Shown here one piece after another: positions 24,812 to 32,835 of a stretch of 64,000 nucleotides of DNA. The notes under the pieces are model-generated. The model saw nothing but the letters and a program-made list of their open reading frames with translations. It ran no database searches and was not told the origin of the DNA. Origin of the DNA: Sphaerisporangium rhizosphaerae (lineage in GTDB: Bacteria > Actinomycetota > Actinomycetes > Streptosporangiales > Streptosporangiaceae); assembly GCF_042665155.1 (NCBI RefSeq), contig NZ_JBHTCG010000002.1, positions 434,001 to 498,000 on the forward strand. Direction: 5' to 3'. Each line of letters starts with the position of its first letter. The first letter of the stretch is position 1. The position numbers and the translations under genes were made by a program.

Positions 24812-25314
24812 CCTCTCCCAGAGCTGTGCTCATCGGCCCGCCCGGGTCGGGCAAGTCCACCATCGGCCGCCTGCTGGCCGGCCGCCTGGGCGCCGGCTTC
24901 CGCGACACCGACGAGGACGTCGAGGCCGTGGCCGGCAAGCCCGTCTCCGACGTCTTCGTCGAGGACGGCGAGGAGCGGTTCCGCGAGCTGGAGGCCGAGG
25001 CCGTGCGCCGGGCCCTCGCCGAGCACGACGGCGTGCTGTCGCTCGGCGGCGGCGCCATCCTGCGCGAGGCGACCCGGGAGCTCCTGGCGGGGCACCCCGT
25101 GGTCTACCTGCAGGTCGGCCTGGCCGACGCCGTCCAGCGCGTCGGCCTGGCGCAGGCCCGCCCGCTGCTGGTGCTCAACCCGCGCAGTCAGCTCAAGCGG
25201 CTGATGGAGGAACGCCGCCCGGTCTACGAGCGGCTCGCCTCGCTCATCGTGGCCACCGACGGCCGCACACCCGAAGAGATCACCGACGAGATCGTCAAGG
25301 GGCTGCCGGCATGA
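24808..25314 (+). CDS. aroK: Shikimate kinase
   Basis: 168 aa. Phosphorylates shikimate at O3. Walker A GPPGSGKSTIG (residues about 9-19), the shikimate-binding DTDEDVE, the arginine in EERFRELE, LSLGGGAILRE, and the lid and adenine region ARPLL and ERRPVYERL are all present. Overlaps aroC by 4 bases upstream and aroB by 4 bases downstream (ATGA), indicating coupled translation. Confidence 0.97.
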   Translation: MTSPRAVLIGPPGSGKSTIGRLLAGRLGAGFRDTDEDVEAVAGKPVSDVFVEDGEERFRELEAEAVRRALAEHDGVLSLGGGAILREATRELLAGHPVVYLQVGLADAVQRVGLAQARPLLVLNPRSQLKRLMEERRPVYERLASLIVATDGRTPEEITDEIVKGLPA

Positions 25315-26387
25315 CGAGCACCCGCATCACGGTCAAGGGCGAGCGCCCTTACGAGGTGGTCGTCGGCACGGGCGTGCTCGCCGAGCTGCCCGGCCTGCTG
25401 GGCGACGGCGTCGGCACGGTCGCGGTGGTGCATCCGGCCGGCCTTCCCGAGATCGCCCGCCCGGTCTGCGGCGCCCTGTCCACGGCCGGGCACACGGTCG
25501 TGCCGCTGCCCGTCCCCGACGGCGAGCGCGCCAAGTCGGTCGACGTGGCCGCCGAGCTGTGGTCGGCGTTCGGCCGGCACGGGATCACCCGCACGGACGC
25601 CGTCGTCGGTGTCGGCGGAGGGGCGACCACCGACCTGGCCGGGTTCGTCGCGGCCACCTGGCTGCGCGGCGTCAAGGTCGTGCAAATGCCCACCACCCTG
25701 CTCGGCATGGTGGACGCCGCGGTGGGCGGCAAGACCGGCATCAACACTCCCGAGGGCAAGAACCTCGTCGGCTCCTTCCACCCGCCGGCCGGGGTGCTGT
25801 GCGATCTGGCGACGCTGGTGTCGGTGCCCCGGGAGGACTACGTCGCCGGTCTCGCCGAGATCATCAAGGGCGGCTTCATCGCCGACCCTGAGATCCTGCT
25901 GCTGGTCGAGGACGACCCCGAGGGCGCGCGGACGCCCGAGGGCCGGCACACCCGCGAGCTGATCGAGCGCAAGGTGCAGGTCAAGGCGGACGTCGTGGGA
26001 GCCGACCTGCGCGAGTCGGGCGTGCGCGAGATCCTCAACTACGGCCACACGCTGGCCCACGCCATCGAACGCGTCGAGGACTACCGCATGCGGCACGGCG
26101 AGGCCGTGTCCATCGGCATGGTCTACGCCGCCGAGCTGTCGCGGCTGGCCGGGCACGCGCCCGCGGGGCTGGTCGAGCGCACCCGCTCGATCCTCGCCTC
26201 GGTGGGGCTGCCCACGGCCTACCGCTCAGAGGTGTGGTCCCAGCTGCGCGACCACATGCGGGTCGACAAGAAGAACCGCGGGGCCCGGCAGCGCTTCGTG
26301 ATCCTGGACGAGGTGGCCGAGGTCACCCGCCTGGAGGATCCTTCGGAGGAGCTGCTGGAGGCCGCGTTCCGCGAGATCGCGCGATGA
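25311..26387 (+). CDS. aroB: 3-dehydroquinate synthase
   Basis: 358 aa. Converts DAHP to 3-dehydroquinate using NAD and a metal. Blocks: VGGGATTDLAGFVAATWLRG, PTTLLGMVDAAVGGKTGIN, the metal-ligand glutamate in LAEIIKGGFI, and histidines in LNYGHTLAHAIE and RHGEAVSIGM. ATG overlaps the aroK stop. Its own stop overlaps the ATG of a 41-codon ORF leading into aroQ. Confidence 0.98.
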   Translation: MTSTRITVKGERPYEVVVGTGVLAELPGLLGDGVGTVAVVHPAGLPEIARPVCGALSTAGHTVVPLPVPDGERAKSVDVAAELWSAFGRHGITRTDAVVGVGGGATTDLAGFVAATWLRGVKVVQMPTTLLGMVDAAVGGKTGINTPEGKNLVGSFHPPAGVLCDLATLVSVPREDYVAGLAEIIKGGFIADPEILLLVEDDPEGARTPEGRHTRELIERKVQVKADVVGADLRESGVREILNYGHTLAHAIERVEDYRMRHGEAVSIGMVYAAELSRLAGHAPAGLVERTRSILASVGLPTAYRSEVWSQLRDHMRVDKKNRGARQRFVILDEVAEVTRLEDPSEELLEAAFREIAR

Positions 26388-26509
26388 CGGCGGGCACGCG
26401 GACGACACGCTCGCAGCGTCGCTCGGCCAAGGACGGCGGGGTCCGCGGGGAGCGTGCCGAGCTCGGCGGCGGCGTTGACGGGTACGAGCAGGCGGCGAAG
26501 GTGAGATGA
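26384..26509 (+). CDS. 41-aa ORF bridging aroB and aroQ
   Basis: The ATG overlaps the aroB stop (ATGA) and its TGA overlaps the aroQ start (ATGA), so an in-frame reading fills the whole 118-base gap with no bases unused at either end. The product is basic and hydrophilic (SQRRSAKDGG, then ELGGGVDGYEQ). No family recognised. It may be a genuine small protein, or a translated bridge that keeps ribosomes running from aroB to aroQ. Confidence 0.5.
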   Translation: MTAGTRTTRSQRRSAKDGGVRGERAELGGGVDGYEQAAKVR

Positions 26510-26940
26510 GAACGGTCTTCGTGTTCAACGGTCCCAATCTGTCGCGTCTCGGCACGCGCGAGCCGGAGGTGTACGGGGCGGACACCTTCGCCGACCTCGA
26601 GGCGCTGTGCCGCCAGACCGGCAGGGAGCTCGGGCTGTCGGTCGACGTCCGGCAGACCAACGACGAGGCCGAGCTGGTCTCCTGGCTCCACGAGGCCGCC
26701 GACGGCGCGATCCCCGTGGTGCTGAACCCCGCCGCCTTCACCCACTACTCCTACGCTCTGCGCGACGCCATCGCCCAGCGCACCGCCCCGCTGGTCGAGG
26801 TGCACATCACCAACCCGGCCACCCGCGAGGAGTTCCGGCACACCTCGGTCGTCGCCGGGGTGGCCACGGGCACGATCGCCGGGTTCGGGCTTCGCTCCTA
26901 CGAGCTGGCCCTGCGCGCCATCGCGGAGGACGCACGGTGA
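26506..26940 (+). CDS. aroQ: 3-dehydroquinate dehydratase, type II
   Basis: 144 aa, usual length. Dehydrates 3-dehydroquinate to 3-dehydroshikimate. Family blocks: FNGPNLSRLGTREPEVYG with the catalytic arginine and tyrosine, VVLNPAAFTHYSYALRDA, VEVHITNPATREEFRHTS with the catalytic histidine, and GTIAGFGLRSYELAL. Some positions are uncommon (NGPNLS rather than NGPNLN/G, HITN rather than HISN). ATG overlaps the stop of the bridging ORF; the stop overlaps the GTG of the SGNH gene. Confidence 0.95.
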   Translation: MRTVFVFNGPNLSRLGTREPEVYGADTFADLEALCRQTGRELGLSVDVRQTNDEAELVSWLHEAADGAIPVVLNPAAFTHYSYALRDAIAQRTAPLVEVHITNPATREEFRHTSVVAGVATGTIAGFGLRSYELALRAIAEDAR

Positions 26941-27722
26941 CGACGGAACTCCACCCGTCCGGCAGCCCGTACACCTCGTACGCGGCGATCGGCGACAGCT
27001 TCACCGAAGGGCTCAACGACCCCGGCGCCGACGGGCACTTCCGGGGCTGGGCCGACCGCGTGGCCGAGCGGCTCGCCGCGCTGCGGCCCGACTTCCGGTA
27101 CGCCAACCTCGCCGTGCGGGGCAGGCTGCTGGACCAGATCGTCGAGCAGCAGGTGCCGGCCGCCATCGAGCTGAAGCCCGACCTGGTCAGCCTGTGCGCG
27201 GGCGGCAACGACCTGCTGCGGCCGGGCGCCGACCCCGACCGCATGGCCAAGACCCTCGCGCGGGCCGTCCGCGACCTGCGCGGCGCCGGCGCCGATGTCG
27301 TGCTGTTCACCGGCGTGGACCCGCGCGACACGCCGCTGATGCGCCAGGTGCGCGGCCGGTGCGCGGTCTTCTACCTGCACGTCCGGTCCATCGCCGACCT
27401 GTACGGCTGTCACCTGGTCGACCAGTGGTCGATGCAGGCGCTGCGCGACTGGCGGGCCTGGAGCGAGGACCGCCTGCACATGAACGCCGAGGGCCACCGC
27501 TTCGTCGCCGCGAAGGTCTGCGAGGTTCTGGGGGTGCCGTCGCAGGACGACTGGCGCCACATCTGGCCGCCCCGCGAGCAGGTCGACCGCAGGGCCAAGC
27601 TGCGCGAGGACCGGCTCTGGGTCCGCGAGCACCTGCTCCCGTGGGTAGGCCGCCGCCTGCGCGGCACCTCCTCGGGCGACACCGTCACCCCCAAGCGTCC
27701 GGACCTCGAACCGTACGCCTGA
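26937..27722 (+). CDS. SGNH/GDSL-family hydrolase
   Basis: 261 aa, no signal peptide, so likely cytoplasmic. Block I is AAIGDSFTEG with the nucleophile serine, block III CAGGNDLLRPG, and block V DRLHMNAEGHRF with the catalytic aspartate and histidine. These enzymes hydrolyse esters of lipids, acyl-sugars or similar. GTG overlaps the aroQ stop (GTGA). The C-terminus is basic and tryptophan-containing. Substrate unknown; co-translation with shikimate genes may be incidental. Confidence 0.9.
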   Translation: MTTELHPSGSPYTSYAAIGDSFTEGLNDPGADGHFRGWADRVAERLAALRPDFRYANLAVRGRLLDQIVEQQVPAAIELKPDLVSLCAGGNDLLRPGADPDRMAKTLARAVRDLRGAGADVVLFTGVDPRDTPLMRQVRGRCAVFYLHVRSIADLYGCHLVDQWSMQALRDWRAWSEDRLHMNAEGHRFVAAKVCEVLGVPSQDDWRHIWPPREQVDRRAKLREDRLWVREHLLPWVGRRLRGTSSGDTVTPKRPDLEPYA

Positions 27723-27808
27723 CGGCGAAAGGCACGCATCCCGCCCGTTCCCACGTCGGGCGCCGCAGGAGGGCGCCGGGGTCGTCGTTGGGTGGGTGGT
27801 GGCGGGGT

Positions 27809-30265
27809 CTATGACGGGGTGGTGGTGAGGCGGCGGAGGGCGGCGCGGACCTTCTGGGGGTCGGTGGTGGCCCAGAACGGCGGCAGCGAGTCGCGCAGGA
27901 AGCCGGCGTAGCGGGCGGTCGCGAGGCGGGGGTCGAGCACGGCCACCACGCCCTTGTCGTCCTGGCCGCGCAGCAGCCGCCCCGCTCCCTGGGCCAGCAG
28001 CAGGGCCGCGTGGGTGGCGGCGACGGCCATGAACCCGTTGCCGCCGCGTGCGGCCACGTGCCGCTGGCGGGCCGAGGCCAGCGGGTCGTCCGGCCGGGGG
28101 AACGGGACGCGGTCGATGATCACCAGGCTCAGCGAGGGGCCGGGCACGTCGACCCCCTGCCACAGTGACAGGGTGCCGAACAGGCAGGTGGCCGGGTCCT
28201 CGGCGAACTGCTTGACCAGCAGGGAGGTCGAGTCGTCGCCCTGGCACAGCAGCGGCACGCCGAGCCGTTCGCGCAGCGCCTCGGTGGCGGCCTTGGCGGC
28301 CCGCATGGAGGAGAAAAGGCCGAGCGTGCGCCCGCCCGCGGCCTCGATCAGCTCGGCGATCTCGTCGAGGTACTCCTTGGGCAGACCGTCACGGCCCGGC
28401 TGGGGCAGGTGCCGGGCGATGTAGAGGATGCCGCTGCGGGCGTGGTCGAACGGCGACCCGACGTCCAGGCCGGTCCACGCCTTGCGCTTCGGCCCTTCGC
28501 CCTGGCCTGGCGCGCCCTCCTGGCCGGGCTCTCGGGTCTGCCCTGGGGCGCCCTGCCCGCCGGGGCCTTGCTCGGCCGTCTCGGAGGACTGCTGGCGCTC
28601 GGCGGCCGATCGCGCCGGACCGCTCTCGGCCGTGGGCGCCGGCCGCAGATCCTCCTCGCCGGCGGGACGGTCGGGGGCGGCGGCCGGGCGGGCGGGACCG
28701 AGGCCCCATTGGCGGGCCATGCCGTCGAAGGTGCCGCCGAGGGCGAGCGTGGCGCTGGTGAGGATGACGGTGCGGTCGGCGAACAGCTTGTCGCGGAGCA
28801 TCCCGCCGACGCTGAGCGGCGCGACCTTGAGCACGGCGGGACGGCGCTCGGTGGCGCCCTCCAGCCACACGACCTCGGCGCGGTCGACCTCGGAGTCGCC
28901 GCCGAAGGCGTCCAGGATGCGCACGGCCGTGTCGTGCACGTCGTCCAGCGCGGTGAAGGCCGCCTTGCGCTGCCCGGCCGTCTCGGGATCGTCCTTGTCG
29001 CGCCCGCCGCCCCAGCCGTCCCCGCCGCGCGACCCCATGGCGGTGAGGCACGCGAACGCGGCGTCCCGCAGGACCGACAGCGTCACGCCGAGGACCTGCG
29101 GGAGCTGGTCCAGCCGTCCCGGCGGCGCGGCGCCGAGCAGCGCCTTGAGATCTTCACCCGCCTCCTGGAGGCGGTCGGCGACGCCCTGCTCGATGAGCCG
29201 CCCGACGCGGCGCACGGTCGCCGAGACCGTGACGTCGGACAGCTCGTCGGTGACGACGCTCGTGACCCGGTCGACCAGCTCGTGGGCCTCGTCCACCACG
29301 ACGACGTCGTGGTCGGGCAGGACGGCGAACTCCTCCATGGCGTCGATCGCCAGCAGCGCGTGGTTGGTGACCACGACGTCGACCTGGCCCGCGCGCTCTC
29401 TGGCCTGCTCGGCGAAGCACTCGGCGCCGCTCGGGCAGCGCTGCGCGCCCAGGCACTCCTTGGCGCTGACGGAGAACTGCCGCCACGCCTGCTCGTTGAC
29501 CCCGGGCACCAGCTCGTCGCGGTCGCCGGTCTCGGTCTCCTCGGCCCACTCCTGGATGCGCTGGACCATGCGGCCGGTGGCGCTGACCTCGCGCGGGTCG
29601 AAGAGCTGGTCGCCCTCGTCGTCCGGCCAGGCGGCGGTCAGCTTGTAGCGGCAGAGATAGTTTCTTCTGCCCTTGAGGATGGCGAACTGTGGCTCATGGG
29701 GCAGATGGTCGGCGAGTGAAGCGGCGAGCCGGGGCAGGTCGCGGTCCACGAGCTGGCGCTGGAGGGCGATGGTGGCGGTGGAGACGACGACGGCGCTGTC
29801 GGACTCGATGGCGTGCCTGACCGCCGGCACGAGGTAGGCGAGGGACTTGCCCGTACCGGTGCCCGCCTGCACCGCGACGTGCTCGTCATGCTCGATGGCG
29901 TGCCGGACGGCCTCCGCCATGGCGACCTGGCCAGGCCGTTCGGCGCCTCCGACGCCCGTGACCGCGGCCCGCAGGAGCTCGCCCACGGGCGGCAGGTCTT
30001 CCTCCTCCTCGAAGTCCTCGAGGTCCTCGAAGTCCTCCTCCGAGTCCTCGGAGTTCTCGAACTCCTCCCCGGAGTCGCCCGCGCCGGACTCAGGGTGCCC
30101 GCCGTACCCGGCGTTGTGTCCGTCCAGGTCGTCCCCGTCGTCCCCGCCGGTGCCGTCCACCCCGGAGGCGGCGGCGTCGCGGGCGTGGCCGGTCGTGCGG
30201 CCGGGGGCGTGGCCGGTGACGTCGTCGGGGACGCCTTCGAGGGCGCTGAGGGAGTCGTCGAGCAC
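27809..30265 (-). CDS. DinG/XPD-type ATP-dependent DNA helicase with Fe-S motif
   Basis: 818 aa. Superfamily 2 helicase: Walker A VQAGTGTGKSLAYL (about residues 132-145), DEAH box VVVDEAHEL, and motif VI GAGRLLRG near the C-terminus. Four cysteines (C in YLCRYKL, then KECLGAQRCPSGAEC) match the iron-sulfur cluster of DinG/XPD helicases, which unwind 5'-overhang DNA, R-loops and damaged forks. Unusual: an acidic, Asp/Glu-rich N-terminal extension of about 90 residues and a low-complexity Gly/Pro/Gln insert of about 70 residues before the second helicase domain. GTG 30265 is chosen because TAGCGT ends 8 bases upstream; ATG 30343 is an alternative. Monocistronic. Confidence 0.9.
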   Translation of the reverse strand: MLDDSLSALEGVPDDVTGHAPGRTTGHARDAAASGVDGTGGDDGDDLDGHNAGYGGHPESGAGDSGEEFENSEDSEEDFEDLEDFEEEEDLPPVGELLRAAVTGVGGAERPGQVAMAEAVRHAIEHDEHVAVQAGTGTGKSLAYLVPAVRHAIESDSAVVVSTATIALQRQLVDRDLPRLAASLADHLPHEPQFAILKGRRNYLCRYKLTAAWPDDEGDQLFDPREVSATGRMVQRIQEWAEETETGDRDELVPGVNEQAWRQFSVSAKECLGAQRCPSGAECFAEQARERAGQVDVVVTNHALLAIDAMEEFAVLPDHDVVVVDEAHELVDRVTSVVTDELSDVTVSATVRRVGRLIEQGVADRLQEAGEDLKALLGAAPPGRLDQLPQVLGVTLSVLRDAAFACLTAMGSRGGDGWGGGRDKDDPETAGQRKAAFTALDDVHDTAVRILDAFGGDSEVDRAEVVWLEGATERRPAVLKVAPLSVGGMLRDKLFADRTVILTSATLALGGTFDGMARQWGLGPARPAAAPDRPAGEEDLRPAPTAESGPARSAAERQQSSETAEQGPGGQGAPGQTREPGQEGAPGQGEGPKRKAWTGLDVGSPFDHARSGILYIARHLPQPGRDGLPKEYLDEIAELIEAAGGRTLGLFSSMRAAKAATEALRERLGVPLLCQGDDSTSLLVKQFAEDPATCLFGTLSLWQGVDVPGPSLSLVIIDRVPFPRPDDPLASARQRHVAARGGNGFMAVAATHAALLLAQGAGRLLRGQDDKGVVAVLDPRLATARYAGFLRDSLPPFWATTDPQKVRAALRRLTTTPS

Positions 30266-30273
30266 GGCATGCA

Positions 30274-30279
30274 ACGCTA
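30274..30279 (-). promoter_or_regulatory. Leaderless -10 box TAGCGT for the DinG-type helicase
   Basis: TAGCGT on the minus strand, 8 bases before GTG 30265. The remaining divergent spacer (30280-30550) is less GC-rich near 30500-30545, consistent with a promoter for the plus-strand gene at 30551. Confidence 0.5.
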
Positions 30280-30550
30280 CCGGCCCCACGGGGGTCGCCG
30301 TGCCCGGAGCGCTCAGCCGACCCGCGGCGCGTTCCGGGTCCATCTCGGCATTCCGGAACCCCGGTCGCGGACGGCGTGGCAGACTGGCGGGGCCGGGTCT
30401 CGGGGGGTCAAGGGCGATCCGCCGTTCGCCTGCCCGCTTCTGGGGCCAGTGTGCGAGCTGTGACCAACGGGGTCTGCCATGACGGCGACATGTACGGTTC
30501 GGTAGGGTTTCTTGAGGTTGAGTGGACGAATAAAGGCTGGTTAAAGCACG

Positions 30551-32806
30551 ATGTCTGCCATGTCGGAAGTTGTCCCACTGCCGTCGTTCGGTGAGGTGTT
30601 CTTCGACGCCCGAGGCCAGGAGCGCGTGCTCCGGGTCACCTGGCACGACGGCACGCTCGTCCTCAGTCTCTGGCGGGGCGAGATGTGCACCGCCAGTTTC
30701 CGCATGCCGATGGAGGACGTCGGGCGTCTGCTGGACACGCTCGACGAGGGGTACGCAGAGGCGGGCGGCGAGTACGCCGAGGGGGAGGAGGACTACGGCG
30801 ACGAGGCCGAGGACGCCGAGTACCCCCAGTACCCGGGCACCGGGCAGTACGCCAGGCCCGCAGGTGTGCCGGCCGAGGACGGCTACCCCGACGAGGACCA
30901 CTACGCCGACGACCAGGCCTACCCCGACGAGCACGGCTACGCCGACCCCCACTCCTATCCGGACGGGCAGCCCGACCATGCCCAGGGCTACCCGCGTGAG
31001 GACGCCGCCGCCCCCGTGGGCTCCCTGGGCCCGAACGACGTGCTCGTGGCGCGCGGCGCGGCGCCCGTCCCGGACAAGCTCGTGGCCCCCCGTCCCCGCC
31101 GGGGCGCGGACGACACGCACGGCGGCCGCCGTCCCTCGAGGCCCGCGCCCCGGGCGGCCCGGCAGGCCGAGCGCACAGAGCACGCAGAGCACGCAGAGCA
31201 CGCGCCGTACGCCCAGCGGGCGCCGCAGGCGGAGTACCCGACCCAGGGCCTGGACTACCCCGCCCAGGTCCCGCAGGGTGACCACCCGGCCCGCGGCGAC
31301 CATCCGGACCGTCTGGCGGCCTCCGGCCACCCCGGCCACCCTGAGCACCCCGCTTACTCCGCGAGCCCTGAGTACCCCGCCGATCCCGGTCACTCCGCGA
31401 ACCCCGGGTACCCGGCGAGCGCCGGCCACCCCGCCCGCCCCGAGTTCCCCGCTCGCCCCGAGTTCCCCGCCGGCCCTGATCTCCCGGCGGGTTCCGAGTA
31501 CGCGGTGGGCCCCGAGTACGCCGCGCCGGACCTGGGGCCTCGGGCCGGCTACCGGCCCGAGGCCGGTCACCTGGCCTCCGCCGACCACCCCGTCCCCACC
31601 GGTCTCGCGCCGGGCGAGCTCCCGGGGCGGGGAGGCGGCCTGTCCGCGCGCCCTGAGCAGCCTTTCGGGACGGCCCTGCCCCAGGTGCCCCACCAGGCCG
31701 TGCCGTCCGTCCATCACCTCCCCGGGCCGGGGCCGAGCACGGGCCCCCAACCGGCCGCCTCGGAGTACGCCGCGCACCCCGACTACACGCCTCCCAACGG
31801 CTTCCCGCCCTACCAGGCCGACTACGTCCCGCCCGCGGGCGGCGCCCCGCGCGCCGAGTACGGCGCGCCCGCCGACCCGGCGGCGCGTGGCGACTTCGGC
31901 GCGCGCGGCGAGCACTCCGGCCCGCACGAGCACGCCGGCGGCGCCGGGCCGGACGGCCCGGCCGTCCAGGGCGGCCCCGCCCGCCGCGGCGCCGCGGCCG
32001 AGTACGGCGCGGGAACCGAGTATGGCGCCGGCACCGAGTACGGCACGCGAACCGACTACGGCGCGGGAGCCCAGTACGGCGCGGCGACCCAGTACGGGGC
32101 CGGCGCCGAGTACGGCGCGGGAACCGAGTACGGGGCCGGCACCCAGTACGGACGCGGCGCGGAGTACGGGCGGGGGACGGACTACGCCCGCGGCTCCGAC
32201 CACACGGGCGCGGCGGAGTACGGTGCGGCGCCCTCGTCCGGCTACACCGCCTCCTCCGACTACCCCTCGGGTGCCGCTTCGCCCGACTACACCCCCGGTG
32301 CCGGCTATGGGGCCGCGCCCGAGTACGGCGTGACGGCCGAGTACGGCCGCCCGAACGGGTACGCCACTCCACCGCTGGACTACTCCGCGCCGCCGCCCGG
32401 CTACGGTTCCGCGGGCGAGTACCCGCCGCCCGCCGAGTACGGCGGGGCCCGTTACGGCGCGGGCGACCTGGACGCGGTGCCGCCGGAGAACCTCATCGTC
32501 AACGACTCCCTGCCGTTCGGCCAGGCGCCCGGCGGCCGGCCGGAGGGGCCCTACCGGGCCGAGGCGCCGGGCGGCGGCTACGGCGACAACCCGCACCTGT
32601 CCTCGCAGGCCGCCGTGGACCCCTCGGACCCACTGGGTCTCGGGGCCATGGGGCAGCGCCCGGCCGACTCCACCGACCCGGAACTGCCGCGCCCGTACGT
32701 GCAGGACAACATGTTCACCACCGGTGAGCGGGTGCGGCCCGACGGCCGGCCGCGCACCGACGAGCACGGCCGCCCCTACCCGCAGGAGACCGGCCGCGAC
32801 TGGTAG
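30551..32806 (+). CDS. Tyrosine-rich low-complexity protein with a small folded N-terminal domain
   Basis: 751 aa. Residues 1-75 look folded and conserved in style (VPLPSFGEVFFDARGQERVL, then WHDGTLVLSLWRGEMCTASFRMPM). The next 600 residues are disordered: acidic YPDEDHYADDQAY stretches, Pro/His/Ala repeats, then about 190 residues of EYGAGT-type repeats with a tyrosine every six residues. The C-terminal 110 residues are less repetitive (PENLIVNDSLPFG, YVQDNMFTTGERV). No signal peptide or membrane segment. The product is cytoplasmic by prediction and has the composition of proteins that form condensates or are multiply phosphorylated. ATG 30560 is an alternative start. Function unknown. Confidence 0.85.
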   Translation: MSAMSEVVPLPSFGEVFFDARGQERVLRVTWHDGTLVLSLWRGEMCTASFRMPMEDVGRLLDTLDEGYAEAGGEYAEGEEDYGDEAEDAEYPQYPGTGQYARPAGVPAEDGYPDEDHYADDQAYPDEHGYADPHSYPDGQPDHAQGYPREDAAAPVGSLGPNDVLVARGAAPVPDKLVAPRPRRGADDTHGGRRPSRPAPRAARQAERTEHAEHAEHAPYAQRAPQAEYPTQGLDYPAQVPQGDHPARGDHPDRLAASGHPGHPEHPAYSASPEYPADPGHSANPGYPASAGHPARPEFPARPEFPAGPDLPAGSEYAVGPEYAAPDLGPRAGYRPEAGHLASADHPVPTGLAPGELPGRGGGLSARPEQPFGTALPQVPHQAVPSVHHLPGPGPSTGPQPAASEYAAHPDYTPPNGFPPYQADYVPPAGGAPRAEYGAPADPAARGDFGARGEHSGPHEHAGGAGPDGPAVQGGPARRGAAAEYGAGTEYGAGTEYGTRTDYGAGAQYGAATQYGAGAEYGAGTEYGAGTQYGRGAEYGRGTDYARGSDHTGAAEYGAAPSSGYTASSDYPSGAASPDYTPGAGYGAAPEYGVTAEYGRPNGYATPPLDYSAPPPGYGSAGEYPPPAEYGGARYGAGDLDAVPPENLIVNDSLPFGQAPGGRPEGPYRAEAPGGGYGDNPHLSSQAAVDPSDPLGLGAMGQRPADSTDPELPRPYVQDNMFTTGERVRPDGRPRTDEHGRPYPQETGRDW
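32000..32193 (+). repeat. 18-bp tandem repeats coding EYGAGT-type units
   Basis: About ten contiguous 18-base units based on GAGTACGGCGCGGGAACC inside the tyrosine-rich gene. Tyrosine codons are invariant; the neighbours vary among Glu, Gln, Asp, Ala, Thr and Arg. Confidence 0.9.
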
Positions 32807-32821
32807 GGATCCCGCGCGGCA

Positions 32822-32827
32822 TATCCT
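32822..32827 (+). promoter_or_regulatory. Leaderless -10 box TATCCT for the antiporter
   Basis: TATCCT ends 8 bases before ATG 32836. Confidence 0.55.
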
Positions 32828-32835
32828 TTGGGACG

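Noticed and set aside
30344..32767. Minus-strand frame extending the DinG-type helicase far upstream through the tyrosine-rich gene
   Set aside because: Open only because the GC-rich codons of the plus-strand gene rarely give stops antisense. The protein is Arg/Gly/Val-rich without motifs, and a leaderless start at 30265 explains the helicase.
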